Assembly: GCA_026075535.2 (NCBI GenBank)
Contig: AP026540.1
Span: forward strand, 10,044,001 to 10,108,000
Direction of reading: 5' to 3'
Source of the DNA: Tricholoma matsutake
Lineage: Eukaryota > Basidiomycota > Agaricomycetes > Agaricales > Tricholomataceae
Length of the DNA stretch: 64,000 nt
Shown: piece after piece, positions 47,683 through 61,046 of the stretch
Position numbering within the stretch: position 1 is the stretch's first letter
Layout: every line of letters starts with the position of its first letter
Made by a program: the position numbers and the translations under genes
The notes under the pieces: model-generated
The model's database searches: none
The model's input: only the letters and a program-made list of their open reading frames with translations
What the model was told of the DNA's origin: nothing

Positions 47683-47863
47683 GGTGGGCGACCATGGACC
47701 ATTTCAACTTGTTACACTTGGCAATGAGATCTATTTGACCGGTACCGGGTATAAAGACTCCGAGTGTATATATATTATGTAATCTCGGGGTGGTCCGAAA
47801 TATATTCAATTACCGACCCCCGTGACGGCTCCACCTCCGTCTCCACTCCGTCTACTCCTGAAT
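47683..47863. promoter_or_regulatory. 181-bp divergent promoter between two transcription-factor genes
   Basis: The region separates ATG 47682 (-) from ATG 47864 (+). A TATATATATTATG stretch near 47767 may serve as a core element for one of the two genes. Confidence 0.5.
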
Positions 47864-48690
47864 ATGTCGGCGCTCAATCCTGAGGAACCGGCGCAGGAAG
47901 CTCCTTCGGTATTGGATGCGCAGCAACTTCAGCAACAACTTCAGCAACAACAACAGCATAATCAGCAGGAGATTCTAGTACAGCAGCCTATACAAACCGC
48001 CAACCCAACATCAAATGAGACTGGCCGCAAAGGTCCGTACACGGCCCTCTTACTGTTCTCTCTCAGCCGATCTACCGGTTCTCATTTTCGTTTCTAGCTA
48101 AAGCACCATCGGTCCGTAGGGCATGTGTAGCATGTCACACCGGAAAGACGAGATGCAGCGAGGTTTTGCCTTGTCAGGTCCGCATTGAATTCACCCCTTG
48201 TCGTCAGCTTCTTTTCTGACCATACAATCCCTTATGACTTCAGAGCTGTCTCAAGCGAGGAATCGGGTCAAGCTGTGCGTATCCAGACCCTGATGCCCCA
48301 GATCATCAGTCTTCTCAGCATACGCCCGGTGGGTAATTCCATCCAGCGTACCGGAATATTGTTGTGACTCCAAATACAGCACCTAACGTGCAAACGTTTA
48401 CACATCCGCCGATGTATGCCACGCTCCAAGGCACTCCCAACCTCTCCCAACAACATTACTATGACTACAATGGTGCTTTCACTGGCGCTTCCTCGTCTAC
48501 TTTTCGTCCTAACAAACGTCCACGTAATCTGACGGAGGAAGAAGCCGCTGCGATCACACGCAACTTTAGCAGAGGAGATTTTTACGTAGGGAATAGCGCT
48601 CCTGTTCGCATCGATCCCCGGTTGCCCGTCAGGCTCACGCTCGGAGAGGGTGACCATGTCCATTTCACTGTTGGGGAAGCGCTGGTATAA
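47864..48690 (+). CDS. Small Zn2Cys6 transcription factor
   Basis: Exons are 47864-48032, 48098-48177, 48244-48328 and 48380-48690 (214 residues); introns are 65, 66 and 51 nt. A glutamine-rich stretch (about residues 20-36) is followed by a Zn(II)2Cys6 cluster with Cys at 66, 69, 76, 82, 85 and 94 (CX2CX6CX5CX2CX8C; ACVACHTGKTRCS...PCQSCLKRG). This binuclear zinc fold is specific to fungi. The remaining half has no fungal-TF middle-homology domain, so the protein is much shorter than usual family members. I started at the first ATG. The frame upstream has no other ATG. Confidence 0.85.
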
Positions 48691-48927
48691 GCTCCGTTAT
48701 ATATATTATCTTGTATTCGATTCTCTCTCTTTTGGTTTCTTGTTGTGTAGCTTTCCTCTGCTCTCGATGTTTGTATTATAATCACACGTTACTGTTTGAA
48801 CGAATGTACATGTGCTTGCATCTACTATTATATCTATCGTTCTTTGTAGAATAAGAGGACTCGACTCAAAAACAAATCATCCATGTTGCTGTCCGATGAC
48901 AGGGACAATTTGATTCCGCGTTCAAAA

Positions 48928-49026
48928 TGATGAGGGCGAGATTCGAACTCGCGCCACCAAAGTGACCAGATTGTATGATCCCTACATACCTTAGTCTGGC
49001 GCCTTAGACCGCTCGGCCACCTCACC
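48928..49026 (-). tRNA. tRNA-Leu(AAG) with 17-nt intron
   Basis: The acceptor stem GGTGAGG pairs with CCTCATC (one G-T). The D arm GCCGAGCGGTCTAAGGC, the anticodon stem CCAGA/TCTGG with loop CTAAGG-A, a long class II variable arm (CAC..GTG) and the T arm GCGAG-TTCGAAT-CTCGC are all present. The discriminator base is A, typical of Leu. The intron lies after position 37, at 48972-48988, leaving anticodon AAG. Confidence 0.93.
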
Positions 49027-50355
49027 ATCTATTAATATTTCGATTTGAGAACTAGTATACAGTGAGGCTCAATTTTCGAGAAATAAGTCTAATTTGCATC
49101 TAATTTGCAGCCCCTTACCTTTGACAGCTGCTACATATCTTTGGTAAGGTAGGGGCAATTCATACGCATCCAATGTTAGCTGTTGTGACTGATGTGTGAT
49201 GAGACCTTAGCATGGACACCATAGAATCTCTTGAAAACACATATCATTTATTCATGCTGATATCTCAAAAATGTACAACCACCAAAAACTCATGAAGTGG
49301 AAATAAAAAATTTTGGTGGTGGCAGATTGCTTGAAATTTATGTGCTTTCTTTGATATGTGAATTTTTGCACTTTTGTCACGTTCATCACGCCAAATCAGG
49401 TGACACTGGATGCATTCGTGGCCAAACATTGAAACAAAGCCATTCTGCATCATTTAGGTGTAGGTCAAACTTTTTTTTCAGCCCAGGATAAGTTTGTGCA
49501 CTTATAAGTAGGCTCTGCCCGACGTGCCCGTCACGGTCTGAAGCCCATCGATGGTGAGGCCTCCGCTTTGAGGAGGAAATCCAACACAGATGACAATGAT
49601 TGCACAAATGCGATGAATTTGAAATTAGACTGCTATCCAAATACTCAAAGCCTCACTCAACCCATATGCATCCTTTATTTAAACAACCTCGGTCTGGAGA
49701 GTCCGAGTCTGCAGTCGTAGATACATTGAATTCGCACCCGCAGATTCGACTATTTGGGAAGCTTAAGTCCAGCAAATTAGTTATCCCTATCATTGCTGAA
49801 TTTCTGTGGCCCTTCCTTGTATTCTGTAAAGCTGAAGGTTTGCTATAGCTCTGGAAGCCTCCGGTGATCTAAACCTCTTTTGTCTCTTCCTTTATTCCCA
49901 AGTGAGCTAGCCTGAGCTAGCTGGAATTTCCCGTCATCACGAGGCTCAAGCATCAGGGATATCTTTCTAAAAGCGGACAAGGACACATCCGAAGTGGGAT
50001 GCGTCCTTGTACTCAATCCAGCTTCAGAATGGCGGCCCTGTGTATTAACTTTCGCTCATCTAGTATAAAACTCTAACCTGGTGGTGAAGCAATGAATTAT
50101 CTGTCAGGATCCAGTACTCAAACATCTGACGTATACACGCGAACTTGGTCTCGCCCTTCGAACAATAGCTAGGACACATCACGCTTCGGTTGCATTGTCC
50201 TGAGCCTATTACCTCTTACTATATCAGACAGAGCCTTGCGACTAGGACGCAAAACCCATACCTTCTCCCATATCTATTTCTTTTTTTCTCTCCCTCAAGT
50301 CTACCAGAAACAACAGCTCATTAATTCGTGCCACGATCCACTCATATCCACATAC
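49027..50355. other. 1.3-kb intergenic region
   Basis: No gene is seen. There is a small inverted repeat ACCACCAAAA/TTTTGGTGGT around 49277-49320. A CCAACACAGATGACAA string at about 49580 matches the repeat units near 20013 and 20345. Confidence 0.45.
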
Positions 50356-50654
50356 ATGACGACCATGTCTTCATACTCCTACAGCACCCCTTCCTCGCCG
50401 ACTTACGGCTTCTTCCCCACGGGCACCACATCACCCAATGCTTTTGTTGGATTCCATCAGTCACCGCGCGAACAACATGCTATGTATGCTGCGCTGACAG
50501 GGTCTGCTGGTCACTCACAGCAACGCAAGGGTCAGCAGACGCAGAGTCACTGCGGGTTGAAGAAGTTTATAATGCGGAAGTAGAGAAAAAACTCACCGCT
50601 GTGCGGGACCACTTCCACCGAATTCACAAATTGGCATGGACGGGATGCTTGTAG
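50356..50654 (+). CDS. Small hypothetical protein, frame uncertain
   Basis: ATG 50356 opens a Ser/Tyr/Pro-rich frame (MTTMSSYSYSTPSS...) of 75 codons ending at 50583. From about 50520 the frame one base back is more protein-like (SADAESLRVEEVYNAEVEKKL..., amphipathic, to TAG 50654). The gap is too short for an intron. Either the gene has a one-base shift or only the first frame is real. I do not recognise a domain. Confidence 0.35.
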
Positions 50655-50960
50655 CAGTGAGACGGCCATGCAGCTATCGTTATTTTGAAGGGATCGAACC
50701 AACACTCAGTAAAGACAGTCCTTACGTTCGTGTGTCTCACACCAGTGTTAGATCACCTCACCGTCTATACCTATATTCCACTAATCCACGCAGACATTTG
50801 CCACACCATATCATAGACGACTGACAACTGTATTTCCTACGTTTTTATTCTCAATGTATTTGTAAACTGCCGGTCCGATATTTGCGGTCTAAAAATAAAC
50901 AGACCTGGTCAGAAAAACAGCCACCACGGACTTGGACAGAGCCCCACGACGAGCTCAAGC

Positions 50961-52516
50961 ATGGTCCATCCACGGTCTTCTGCAAATATCTCAAGTATCG
51001 AATCCTTTCACGCTCTAGCTCATCTTTCAGAGTACGCACATACTCTAGATTCATTACCCCTCGACCTCTCTCGCAACTTTGCAGACCTTCGCGAACTGGA
51101 TGCCGTTCTTTCTTCTTCCATGTCCATCATCATCAACAAAATCACTACTCTGACTGAGATGATTGAGCAGGATCAAGTGTCGAAGGAAGATCGTCTCTGG
51201 CTTCTCACAGAGATTGCAGAAGAGGCATCACGTCTCAAACTCGGTGGAGAGGACAAAATCCGCGTCGCGTGCCAAGCAGCAGACAATCTCAAGTCGAACA
51301 TGATTCATCTCAAGATGTTGGCGGCTAGTGTTCCAGGATTCGATCCTGCGCTAGCGAACAGGAAGACCATATATCCCCACGTCGCTGTGAGGTCCTTCAT
51401 GCCCACCATGTCTCTAGAAACGGGGAGAAGGAAAAGGAGTGGGTATAGCTCTCTTCTGGTCAGTGCTCCAGATCCCAGTCCTGCGAAGAAAAGGAGGGCT
51501 CCGCGAGATGATGATCTTGACATGTCGCATGTAAGATCTCCAAAGAAGGATAGGACCACAGTGACGGAAAGTAACTCCCGTTCTCGCGCTCGAGCAAGGA
51601 AGTGAGTACACTATATTCATCTTACACAATAACTCGTCTCATCTTGTTCTTAGAAATGACAGAGCCGCTTCGCCCTCCGAATCCGTCGTCTCTGTAACAT
51701 CACATCCTGTGGCTCAAGCACCTCAAAGCATGTCTCGTACCCAAAACAACTCTAGCACGCGTACGAACGGTGTAGCATCCAATTCTAACAACAAACGCGC
51801 GCGATCTACTGTAAATTCCAATAATCGCGTCCCTTCCCCTCAACCAAACGACCATTATGCTTTGCACGATGCAATTCTCCCTCCACCCAACTACAATGGC
51901 GTGAATACGAACTCTCGTAGGGAACCGTTCAATGTACCACCCTCCTCCGTCCATCCCTCTCTCCCCATTCCTTACTCAGGCACTGGTGGTAATAACATCG
52001 GAAACGGCACACACCCACTCCCCATCCCTTACGATATACATGCTTTGCCCCAATCATTGCTCAATGCCCCAGACTGGAATCCACCACCTACACAACTCGA
52101 AGGACCCGGGATGCCCCTTGCAAGGAGTCAGCCAATTCAGCCTATGCTTCCTTTATTATCCGCTCCTATGATGTCAACTCCAGGCGGAGAAATGACAGAA
52201 CCAGGCGAGGGAGATGGCGATGGTGACGATAACAAAACCTATTGTTTCTGTGAAAGAGTTAGTTATGGGGAAATGATTGCCTGTGATGATACACAGTGCG
52301 AAAGGGAATGGGTAGATTCCAAACCTCTGATTCTGGTATAATTGTCACTGACTGCTTTTATTTCTTTAGTTCCATCTTGCATGCATAGGGTTGACTGTGC
52401 CTCCTCAGGGTCGCTGGTTCTGTGAGGCATGTCTGTCGAGACGAAATGCAAAACGAGCGGGACGAGGAGGCAAGCGCAGGAGTGGAGGCAGTAGGTATTC
52501 GGGGAGAGCTGGTTGA
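50961..52516 (+). CDS. ING-family PHD-finger protein
   Basis: Exons are 50961-51601, 51654-52311 and 52370-52516 (481 residues); introns are 52 and 58 nt. The N-terminal ING domain (SLPLDLSRNFADLRELDAVL, then a helical region to about residue 110) is followed by a disordered Ser/Asn/Pro-rich middle. A C-terminal PHD finger has a full C4HC3 set: Cys411, 413, 424, 429, His435, Cys438, 451, 454 (YCFCERVSYGEMIACDD...WFHLACIGL...WFCEACL). ING PHD fingers read H3K4me3 and anchor histone acetyltransferase (NuA3/NuA4) or deacetylase (Rpd3) complexes. Which of Yng1, Yng2 or Pho23 it equals cannot be told here. A basic GRGGKRRSGG tail resembles the polybasic region after ING PHD fingers. Confidence 0.9.
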
Positions 52517-52711
52517 CATGGTTTATCGGAATCACACTGTATCGTTATGACTCCTATGGTAACCGCATCTTAATATGTTTGGAATACTGTAAAATTGATG
52601 TTGGAATAGCTCTATGAGCCCGAACCAAAGCAAGTCGGACGACTTCCACGAACATGGAAAGCATGTGTGAAGTACTATAGGGTAAAGTACACTCAACAAA
52701 GGGAAATGTTT

Positions 52712-54932
52712 TCAGCGTCGTTTTATCCCCCGTCCCTCGTCCAAACCAGGCGAACTTCTCCTTTTCCTATTCCACCTTGGTTTAGGGAGCCTTTTTGCAA
52801 TACTGAACGACAAACGTACCGACTAGAAATCCTGTCTTCAGGTTCACCACTGGGTGTCCGCACTCCCAAATCCTTATTATTGCCGCCATAATCCAGCCCA
52901 TCAACAGCAGGCGCATTCCCATCCCGATCCTTATACTTATTCTGGTTGCGTGGCCCCGTTGGAACCCCAGGCGGGAGAGGGGAAGCAGGTCGCACAGGCA
53001 CTGGAGGTGCTACACACAGACCAACAGCATAGCAAAGGAGTGAAATCATACCACACGTCACTCAAACATTGAATTAACGATCGGGTAATTAAACGTACCG
53101 CCTTCGCCCGCATATATGCCTCCCCGACCGCGACCTCTTGCTGGGAACCCTCGTCCCCGACCCATACCCTGTGCGCGTCCACGATATGGCACAGGGGTTG
53201 CCCCTCGTCCTCCGCTAGGTCCCTGTGGAACAGCAGGAGGGGCTTCCATAGCAGGGTACATTTGTTGGTTTATCACACCTTGATCCTGAGGAATGAACTT
53301 GAATGAACGATGTTGAATACAAAATGAAAGTCAAACATACCTGAATCCCGAAATCGCCGCCACCTATACCCATGTTCATCATGCTTGCTTGTCCAGCTCC
53401 ACCATTGTAGCCATCCTGCATCATGCCCACGTTCGCGCCGACCTGCTCTGGCGTTCCATTGCCAACGCCTACACCTCCTTGCTGCACCTGTGCCGAATCA
53501 GGCATCATACCACGCCCGTCAACTTGCATCATTCCTCCGCCCATTCCCATGTCTCCTCCCATGCCCATGCCCATGCCCATCGGACCCATCATGCCTGACA
53601 TATCCATCATGACCCCGGGAGCCATCATGCCAGGATTGGCTGCTGCGCCGTTCATCATGGCCGTCGTCCCAGTCATCACCATTTGCCGAACCTCGGGCGG
53701 TAGTGCTGTTAGTTGATCTTCAGGCATAGCGGAGAAATTCTAGAAATTCGAGACAGTTATCAGAATCACGAGAAATGGAAGTAACAGGACGAGCAACGCA
53801 CGATAACGTTCGTTTTCAGAACATTTGCCATCTCCCCTAGGTCTCGTCGACGATAGCAATATGCCTCCCACGAAATCTCGTCAAACCCGTAATTAAACCA
53901 GTCAGTGATATCGGACCCCGGTCTTCGCCACGGTTTTTCTGCCATTGCGCCCAGATCCACTTCAAATATTGAGCGTCCGTCAAGAATACCTACGGCCGTC
54001 GGGTCAATGGTGGGATGAGAAGGTGGGGCAGTAACTGGAGGAAGTGTGGAGGGATCTACAATATCGTCATCAAATCTCGTTTCAATATCTGGCGGTTGGG
54101 ATGGCATTTGATGCGTTTCTGAAGGTTGTTGTCCTGTGAATGGTACTGAAGAAGGGAGAGTTTGGGGTTGAACATGGGAAGGCGCGTGGGTGACTCCAAC
54201 AGCCCCTCCTCTTTGCATTGGAGTATACTCGGTCGTTAAAGAGGGACCAGCTGTATAGCGCGCGTCAGCGTGGATACTAGGTCGATCTATTCCTTCACCT
54301 TTGGATGGTGCGGGAACAGACGCGCTGGTAGTACGATTGGCTGTCGGCTTCCCGCCGGGAGTTTGACTACAGAGGTGTTAAATAAAACGTAAGAAGAACA
54401 TACCGCCTCACCGAAAATCAAGGGACCGTGCATGTGGTTCCATTATGAATTCGATCTGTAAAATTGAGTTAACCTCGACCTCGTCGAAACGGAAGGTAGA
54501 TAGTAGCACTCACGTCCTCCTCCTCTTCCTCCTCCTCGCTCTCACCCCCAATTTGGGCCTCCTCTTGCTCTTGCTCTTGCTCTTGCTCTTCCTCCTCCAT
54601 CTCCTCACCCTCATCAACAGCGGCTGTTTCATTTTCCTGAACTACAGCTTCTAGATGATTAACGACACCATTCGCGGGATGTGTTGTTTTCTCAAACGCG
54701 ATTCTATTGCAATATGTAAAGTTTAATGACACAGGGCGACTGACAGAACTCACGGCTGCGGCTCTGAGGTAAAATGCGAACAAGGCGTCAAAAATTGTCA
54801 TTAAACAATGAAGACATAAAGACAGTAACAACGCCTCGCTCCCCCACAACGTATAAAAGCCTGTAGTTGTGTCTTACCAGTTTTGCTCTCTGATTGCGTT
54901 GCGCCCCCGTAGAGAAAATCGTCGTCGTCATC
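52712..54932 (-). CDS. FIP1: FIP1, pre-mRNA polyadenylation factor (5' end uncertain)
   Basis: Exons are 54878-54932 (5' end unclear), 54754-54763, 54514-54703, 54412-54455, 53802-54366, 53341-53739, 53099-53285, 52820-53009 and 52712-52775. Phases agree throughout (567 residues from 54932). The Fip1 motif is unmistakable: IFEVDLGAMAEKPWRRPG followed by DWFNYGFDE. Before it come an acidic Glu-rich region and IEFIMEPHARSLDFR; after it a Met/Gly-rich region, RG repeats and a basic end (RKRRSS...KRR). Fip1 tethers poly(A) polymerase to CPF/CPSF. Exon 2 is a 10-nt microexon. The first exon begins DDDDDFLYGG with no in-frame ATG before a TGA, so the initiating exon is unidentified. Confidence 0.88.
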
Positions 54933-55109
54933 CCTGTGTATGTGGACATATCAGCGCAACATCCATTACAACCATAACAGCAAGACAAACATCGTTCTGC
55001 CTGGAAAGGAAAATGTTCAATGTTCTAGTGAAGATGTTCAGAGTGAACAAAGCTGGTGTGACTTGTGTTACCACGTCACAGAAATATTGCCTCGACAGCG
55101 ACCTCCGAG

Positions 55110-55991
55110 ATGCTTTCGTGCAAAGGTCGTTGTTCATCGTGGCTAGCATCGGCAAAGCCACTCATGCCATCATGTACGCGCGGATATGCTATCTCTGTCA
55201 AGCCCCCAAAAATCCTACCAGGAAAACAGCTACCACGCGTCTTCAAGGACAAAAAAAGCTTCCAGTACAACTGGTACATGAGAATTCTCGAGGACAGCTC
55301 GAATGGTCCTCTTCTTTTCCTCAACCATAAGGAGTTCTCCGCACAACGCTTAGTTAAACTTCGTCAGGACATCCTCGTATCTACGCGCTCAAAGCCGTCA
55401 CTAGCATCTCCTACGCCAGTTCCCGTTCCACAATCCGAGCCTTCGCTTACTGTTATCCGCACGAGCATTTTCGGGGCAGCTCTGCGTGATTTTCCAAACA
55501 TAAACCTCGAGCAGGTTGACCAAATGCTAAACGGGACTGCGGGGAATTTTGCAGTTCTCTCCCTGCCCAAGTTCGACCCACCACAGCTAAGCGCCATTCT
55601 TCGTGCCATGGACCGAGGAGTCCCTATGCGTTCACCTAAGACACCAGATGAAATCAAGAAAGAGTTGGAGGAGAAAACTGCGGACCCAGAGACGCCAGGA
55701 CGGAGAGTAAAGCGTATGCGGAAAATTCTGCACCCTGAGTTGAAGCTAGTTGGCGCGCTCATCGAAGGGCATGTCTTTCTGCCTGAACGTGTGAGGGACG
55801 TGTCGAATTTCCCTACGTTGGACACCTTGAGGGCGCAGATTGTGGGGCTGCTAAGTGCACCTGCGACACAACTTGCTGGTGTGCTGAGCCAGGCGAGTGG
55901 AGGGAGGTTGGCGAGGACCCTGGAAGGACTGAGGAAGGGCTTAGAAGAAGATGCTTCGGGTTCGGCTGGTGCTGAACCGCCAACACCTTGA
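55110..55991 (+). CDS. MRPL11: Mitochondrial large-subunit ribosomal protein uL10m
   Basis: A single exon of 293 residues, divergent from FIP1 with about 180 bp between them. The N-terminus (MLSCKGRCSSWLASA...TRGYAIS) has the basic, Ser/Ala-rich character of a mitochondrial presequence. The body matches the L10 family: YNWYMRILEDSSNGPLLFLNHKEF, then a C-terminal LVGALIEGHVF, DTLRAQIVGLLSAPATQLAGVLSQ and LARTLEGLRKGLEE. It would form the base of the L7/L12 stalk on the mitoribosome. I chose ATG 55110; codons further upstream are not ATG. Confidence 0.85.
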   Translation: MLSCKGRCSSWLASAKPLMPSCTRGYAISVKPPKILPGKQLPRVFKDKKSFQYNWYMRILEDSSNGPLLFLNHKEFSAQRLVKLRQDILVSTRSKPSLASPTPVPVPQSEPSLTVIRTSIFGAALRDFPNINLEQVDQMLNGTAGNFAVLSLPKFDPPQLSAILRAMDRGVPMRSPKTPDEIKKELEEKTADPETPGRRVKRMRKILHPELKLVGALIEGHVFLPERVRDVSNFPTLDTLRAQIVGLLSAPATQLAGVLSQASGGRLARTLEGLRKGLEEDASGSAGAEPPTP

Positions 55992-56121
55992 TCTCTACTT
56001 TACAATCTAATTCCATGTTTGGAGAAACAGGTAATTGTGCAGTTGAAAGGACCTCCACTTCAAACTTAAGCTCGATCTTATGGACAGATTGCACTGGGCG
56101 TCGGAACACTCATTTCATTCC

Positions 56122-57260
56122 TCAACTGACAGAATTATCATCCCGTAAACAAAATTCCCAAGTTCTGTCTTCACCTCCTTCCCCAGTTTTCCCAGTTCCA
56201 TGCGCTCGTTCCCCTTTTGTCATCCGGTGTTCATATCCATTCCACGCGCTTCTACTGAACGCGAAGGATCGTAGTCGAGTGTAGCGTGGATTGCGCGGCG
56301 TATTGCCTGATGTCAGTAGCGGCGGTTTCTTAGCTAGGCGTGGAATATCCCTACAGCGATAGTATTGAGCATTACACCCTACATGAAGCAGTGACACCAT
56401 AAACTTACCACAGCGTATATGGTGCAACGTTCCGCAGAGTGATTAGAATCGTACCTCGTGTTTGGCCCGGGACAGTCTCGCGTGGCGTGATGAACCCATT
56501 CTCTTCCTGAAGTTCGGCAGGGACCCCTTCGTCTGCAATGTCGTCGTCGTCGTCATCATCATCGTCAAGTGCTTTTTTCTTTCTCTTTGGAGATGTGAAT
56601 GAAGGAACGGGACCCACAGTCAGTAGATTCGCTGCCGACCGCAAGAATCCAAGGATAAGCATCTGGTTCGAAAAGATATTTCTATCCTGGTCTGTTATGC
56701 CCTTCCCTACCAAGGACATATCAACAAAGTTCAGCAAGTAACAGTTCCTCTTTCTGACCAGCATGAGGAAAATTCCACACCACTCGATCCCATCTCCGTC
56801 CTTTCAACGATCCAACCTTCTCCAACCTCGTCCCGTCTACCCCAAACAGCACTTCTACCCCCTTCTCCCTGAGCAGACCAACAATGTCCTTCGCATCGGG
56901 ATATTTCTCATAGCAGGCCTCTTCAGAGTCGTATGCTGTGGCTGTGACATTTTTCGGAGGCAAATGTTCCAATTCTGGGGGGGCATCGTGAACGAGCGCG
57001 CGCGCGAAAGAGAAGTTTCCTTCGCCAATGAGAAGAATTTTGTCTGTGGGGCGGAAAGGAATAGTTATCTGCCGAGGTGCAATCGCGATGGCTTTGCCCT
57101 TCCCGTTTCCTGATTCAGAGAGTTTCCCGACTTTAGATTGACGGACGTTCTTTTTGGCCTTTTGTTCAGCTACCTGGGCTGCGCGTGATAATTTCTCTTT
57201 GGCCTTGAGACGCGACTGCTGGGATTGGAGTGCTGCTTTCAGATTTTTGCTTTTAGCCAT
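56122..57260 (-). CDS. BMT5: BMT5-type 25S rRNA (uridine-N3) methyltransferase
   Basis: Exons are 56759-57260, 56409-56706 and 56122-56350 (342 residues); introns are 52 and 58 nt. After a Lys-rich start (MAKSKNLKAALQSQQSRLKAKEK), the SAM-binding motif KILLIGEGNFSFARAL (residues 74-89) begins the DUF2431 Rossmann domain, followed by VTATAYDSEEACYEKYP, WDRVVWNFPHAG and KGITDQDRNIFSNQ. A poly-Asp linker after SPKRKKK is an insertion. The end (WNGYEHRMTKGE, TGKTGEGGEDRTWEF) is typical of the family. Yeast Bmt5 methylates U2634 of 25S rRNA in the nucleolus. The gene is convergent with uL10m, 130 bp apart. Confidence 0.92.
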
Positions 57261-58330
57261 GTTGTAGTAATCATGATCGATCTGACGTAATCACCTCGCA
57301 GGTATCTTGACGATCTGCAGGTGGTCTGCCAAAAGATAAAACAAGCCGGATTACATTCTCTACTTCGTAGCGATGATAATAATAATAATGCCTCAGTAAC
57401 AATGAGTTGTTTAGAATCGTCGGGCTAGATCGCGAGTACGCATACCTGTGTTATATTGTTTTACACTGACAGGAGAAGATGAGAACGTGCGAAAACTAGC
57501 CCCATCTAACAGAAAGAATTGTAACAGAAAGAATTGCAAGCTCAGAATCGATGTAGAAATTGCCCGATGCCCGATACGTCCATTCGTACAAAGTAGAGTT
57601 AGGCCATGCACAGTCCAAACAAACTGCAATCATTTGCGAGGATGCCTGATCATGAATCCGAAGATATGGAAGTCGCGGAAGAAAGGGAGCTCAAAAGACA
57701 CGCCCAATACAACCCGAGGCCGAGATGCGTAGACCACGCCTCAGAAGAGGAGACACCACCAGGTGCATAGGAAGAAAGATGACACAAGATGAAACGATAT
57801 CGCGACGCCCTACCGTTTCTCCGAACCTCAAGATACAAGGAGAGGTAGTAGGTTGAGTGGGTGTTGTCAACGGGGATCACATAGGGGAAGCCTACCTGCA
57901 ATTGTATGTGGTAAGTATGCACCAAGGAAGAAGAATTCGAGGATAGTGGTGTAACAGAGCTCTCTGAACGAAAGGAAGTGCAAGTGCAAGGAAATTTCGA
58001 GATACAATTTGCCCTGCATGCTGGAAGAGTGCATGAAAAACACTGGGTTACGAATAAATTAACAAACTAGATAGAGATTGAAAACATAGGACCCGGTGCC
58101 AATAGAAACTCGGCTTTATACTGCAGTTCACAGATAGACCAGCGACACGTCTAGACTATAAGTAGAACAGGAATGCACGTGACAGGTCGCGTCTAGGCAC
58201 GTGCCGCCGATTTTGCCGAAGTACGTCAAACACGACCAAAGGAGTAAGCCACGATATCATATTCGGCATTGCCACGATTGTCTCTCATTTCACCATTCGT
58301 ACCGACCTTCGCTCATTCATCTACCACTAA
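57261..58330. other. 1.07-kb intergenic region with two CACGTG motifs
   Basis: No gene is supported. CACGTG occurs at 58176-58181 and 58198-58203, 22 bp apart, about 130-155 bp upstream of the RAMP4 start codon. A small AAT microsatellite lies near 57378. Confidence 0.5.
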
Positions 58331-58643
58331 ATGGTGCGCTACTTCCCTTGAACAAGTCTTATTAATTTCCTAAATCGGCGTACATACAGCCCACCCAATT
58401 CGAGTTGCGCCAGCGGAATGAAAAGTTCGCAAAGGATGCTCGGGAGGGCAAGAAACCAACGCACCCATCGCGGCAGGAACGGCTTTCAAAACGAAGCCCA
58501 CTTAATTTATGGGCATTGGGAGTAATTATTTTTGTTGTACTTGGTGGAGGTGTGTGATGTACTACTACTCGCGACTTTACGCTCTACTGATAGACACGTT
58601 ACATGCAGTGCTGTTCGAACTTGTGAGAATCATCTTTCTGTGA
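58331..58643 (+). CDS. RAMP4/SERP1 (Ysy6-type) ER translocon-associated protein
   Basis: Exons are 58331-58333, 58390-58549 and 58609-58643 (65 residues); introns are 56 and 59 nt. The first exon contributes only the ATG. The protein is MPTQFELRQRNEKFAKDA..., a charged cytosolic part, then SKRSPLNLWALGVIIFVVLGGVLFE with a single C-terminal membrane anchor (about residues 41-63). Length, tail-anchored layout and the LRQRN.KF / LS+RSP motifs fit RAMP4, which binds Sec61 and is induced by ER stress in animals. Confidence 0.85.
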
Positions 58644-58814
58644 TTCTTTCATGCTGGCGATAACAGCAGAGACAGTGCGAGTCGTCTTGGAAAAGAGGCT
58701 TTTGGGGCGTCTTGTACACCATAGTTTCTTATATATATCTTTTCCATCTGCCACGCAGCAGCATTCGCAACTCGTTATCAACAACCAAACAAGAATGATC
58801 CAACGCACTTCTGA

Positions 58815-60741
<1,927 letters not shown>

Positions 60742-61046
60742 TTATAACCCTATCACTCTGGATTCAGAGACGAGAGAAAAGAGCGTCGTAGGTTCAGCGT
60801 AGTGGGAGTCAACAACTTGATTGTGACTTTCAAGGTCGTAGTATACCAAATTGACGCGACGCGCCGTTTCCCACGGTTGCGTTGGCGTTGATAAAAAGAA
60901 ATGGTTGACAAGTAGATCCTTGACATTATGTACGACATGCACAAAATATCTAGGTATAACGATGGCATACTAAATGCCAATGACGACATCCCCGTCCTCA
61001 ATGCTGGACCAGTCTATAAGGTGATCGAGAAGGCAACAGTACAGAG

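Noticed and set aside
52723..53061. Unspliced C-terminus of FIP1 ending at 52723
   Set aside because: Splicing 52776-52819 gives the basic RKRRSS...KRR end expected of the family and a stop at 52712. The read-through end has no such character.
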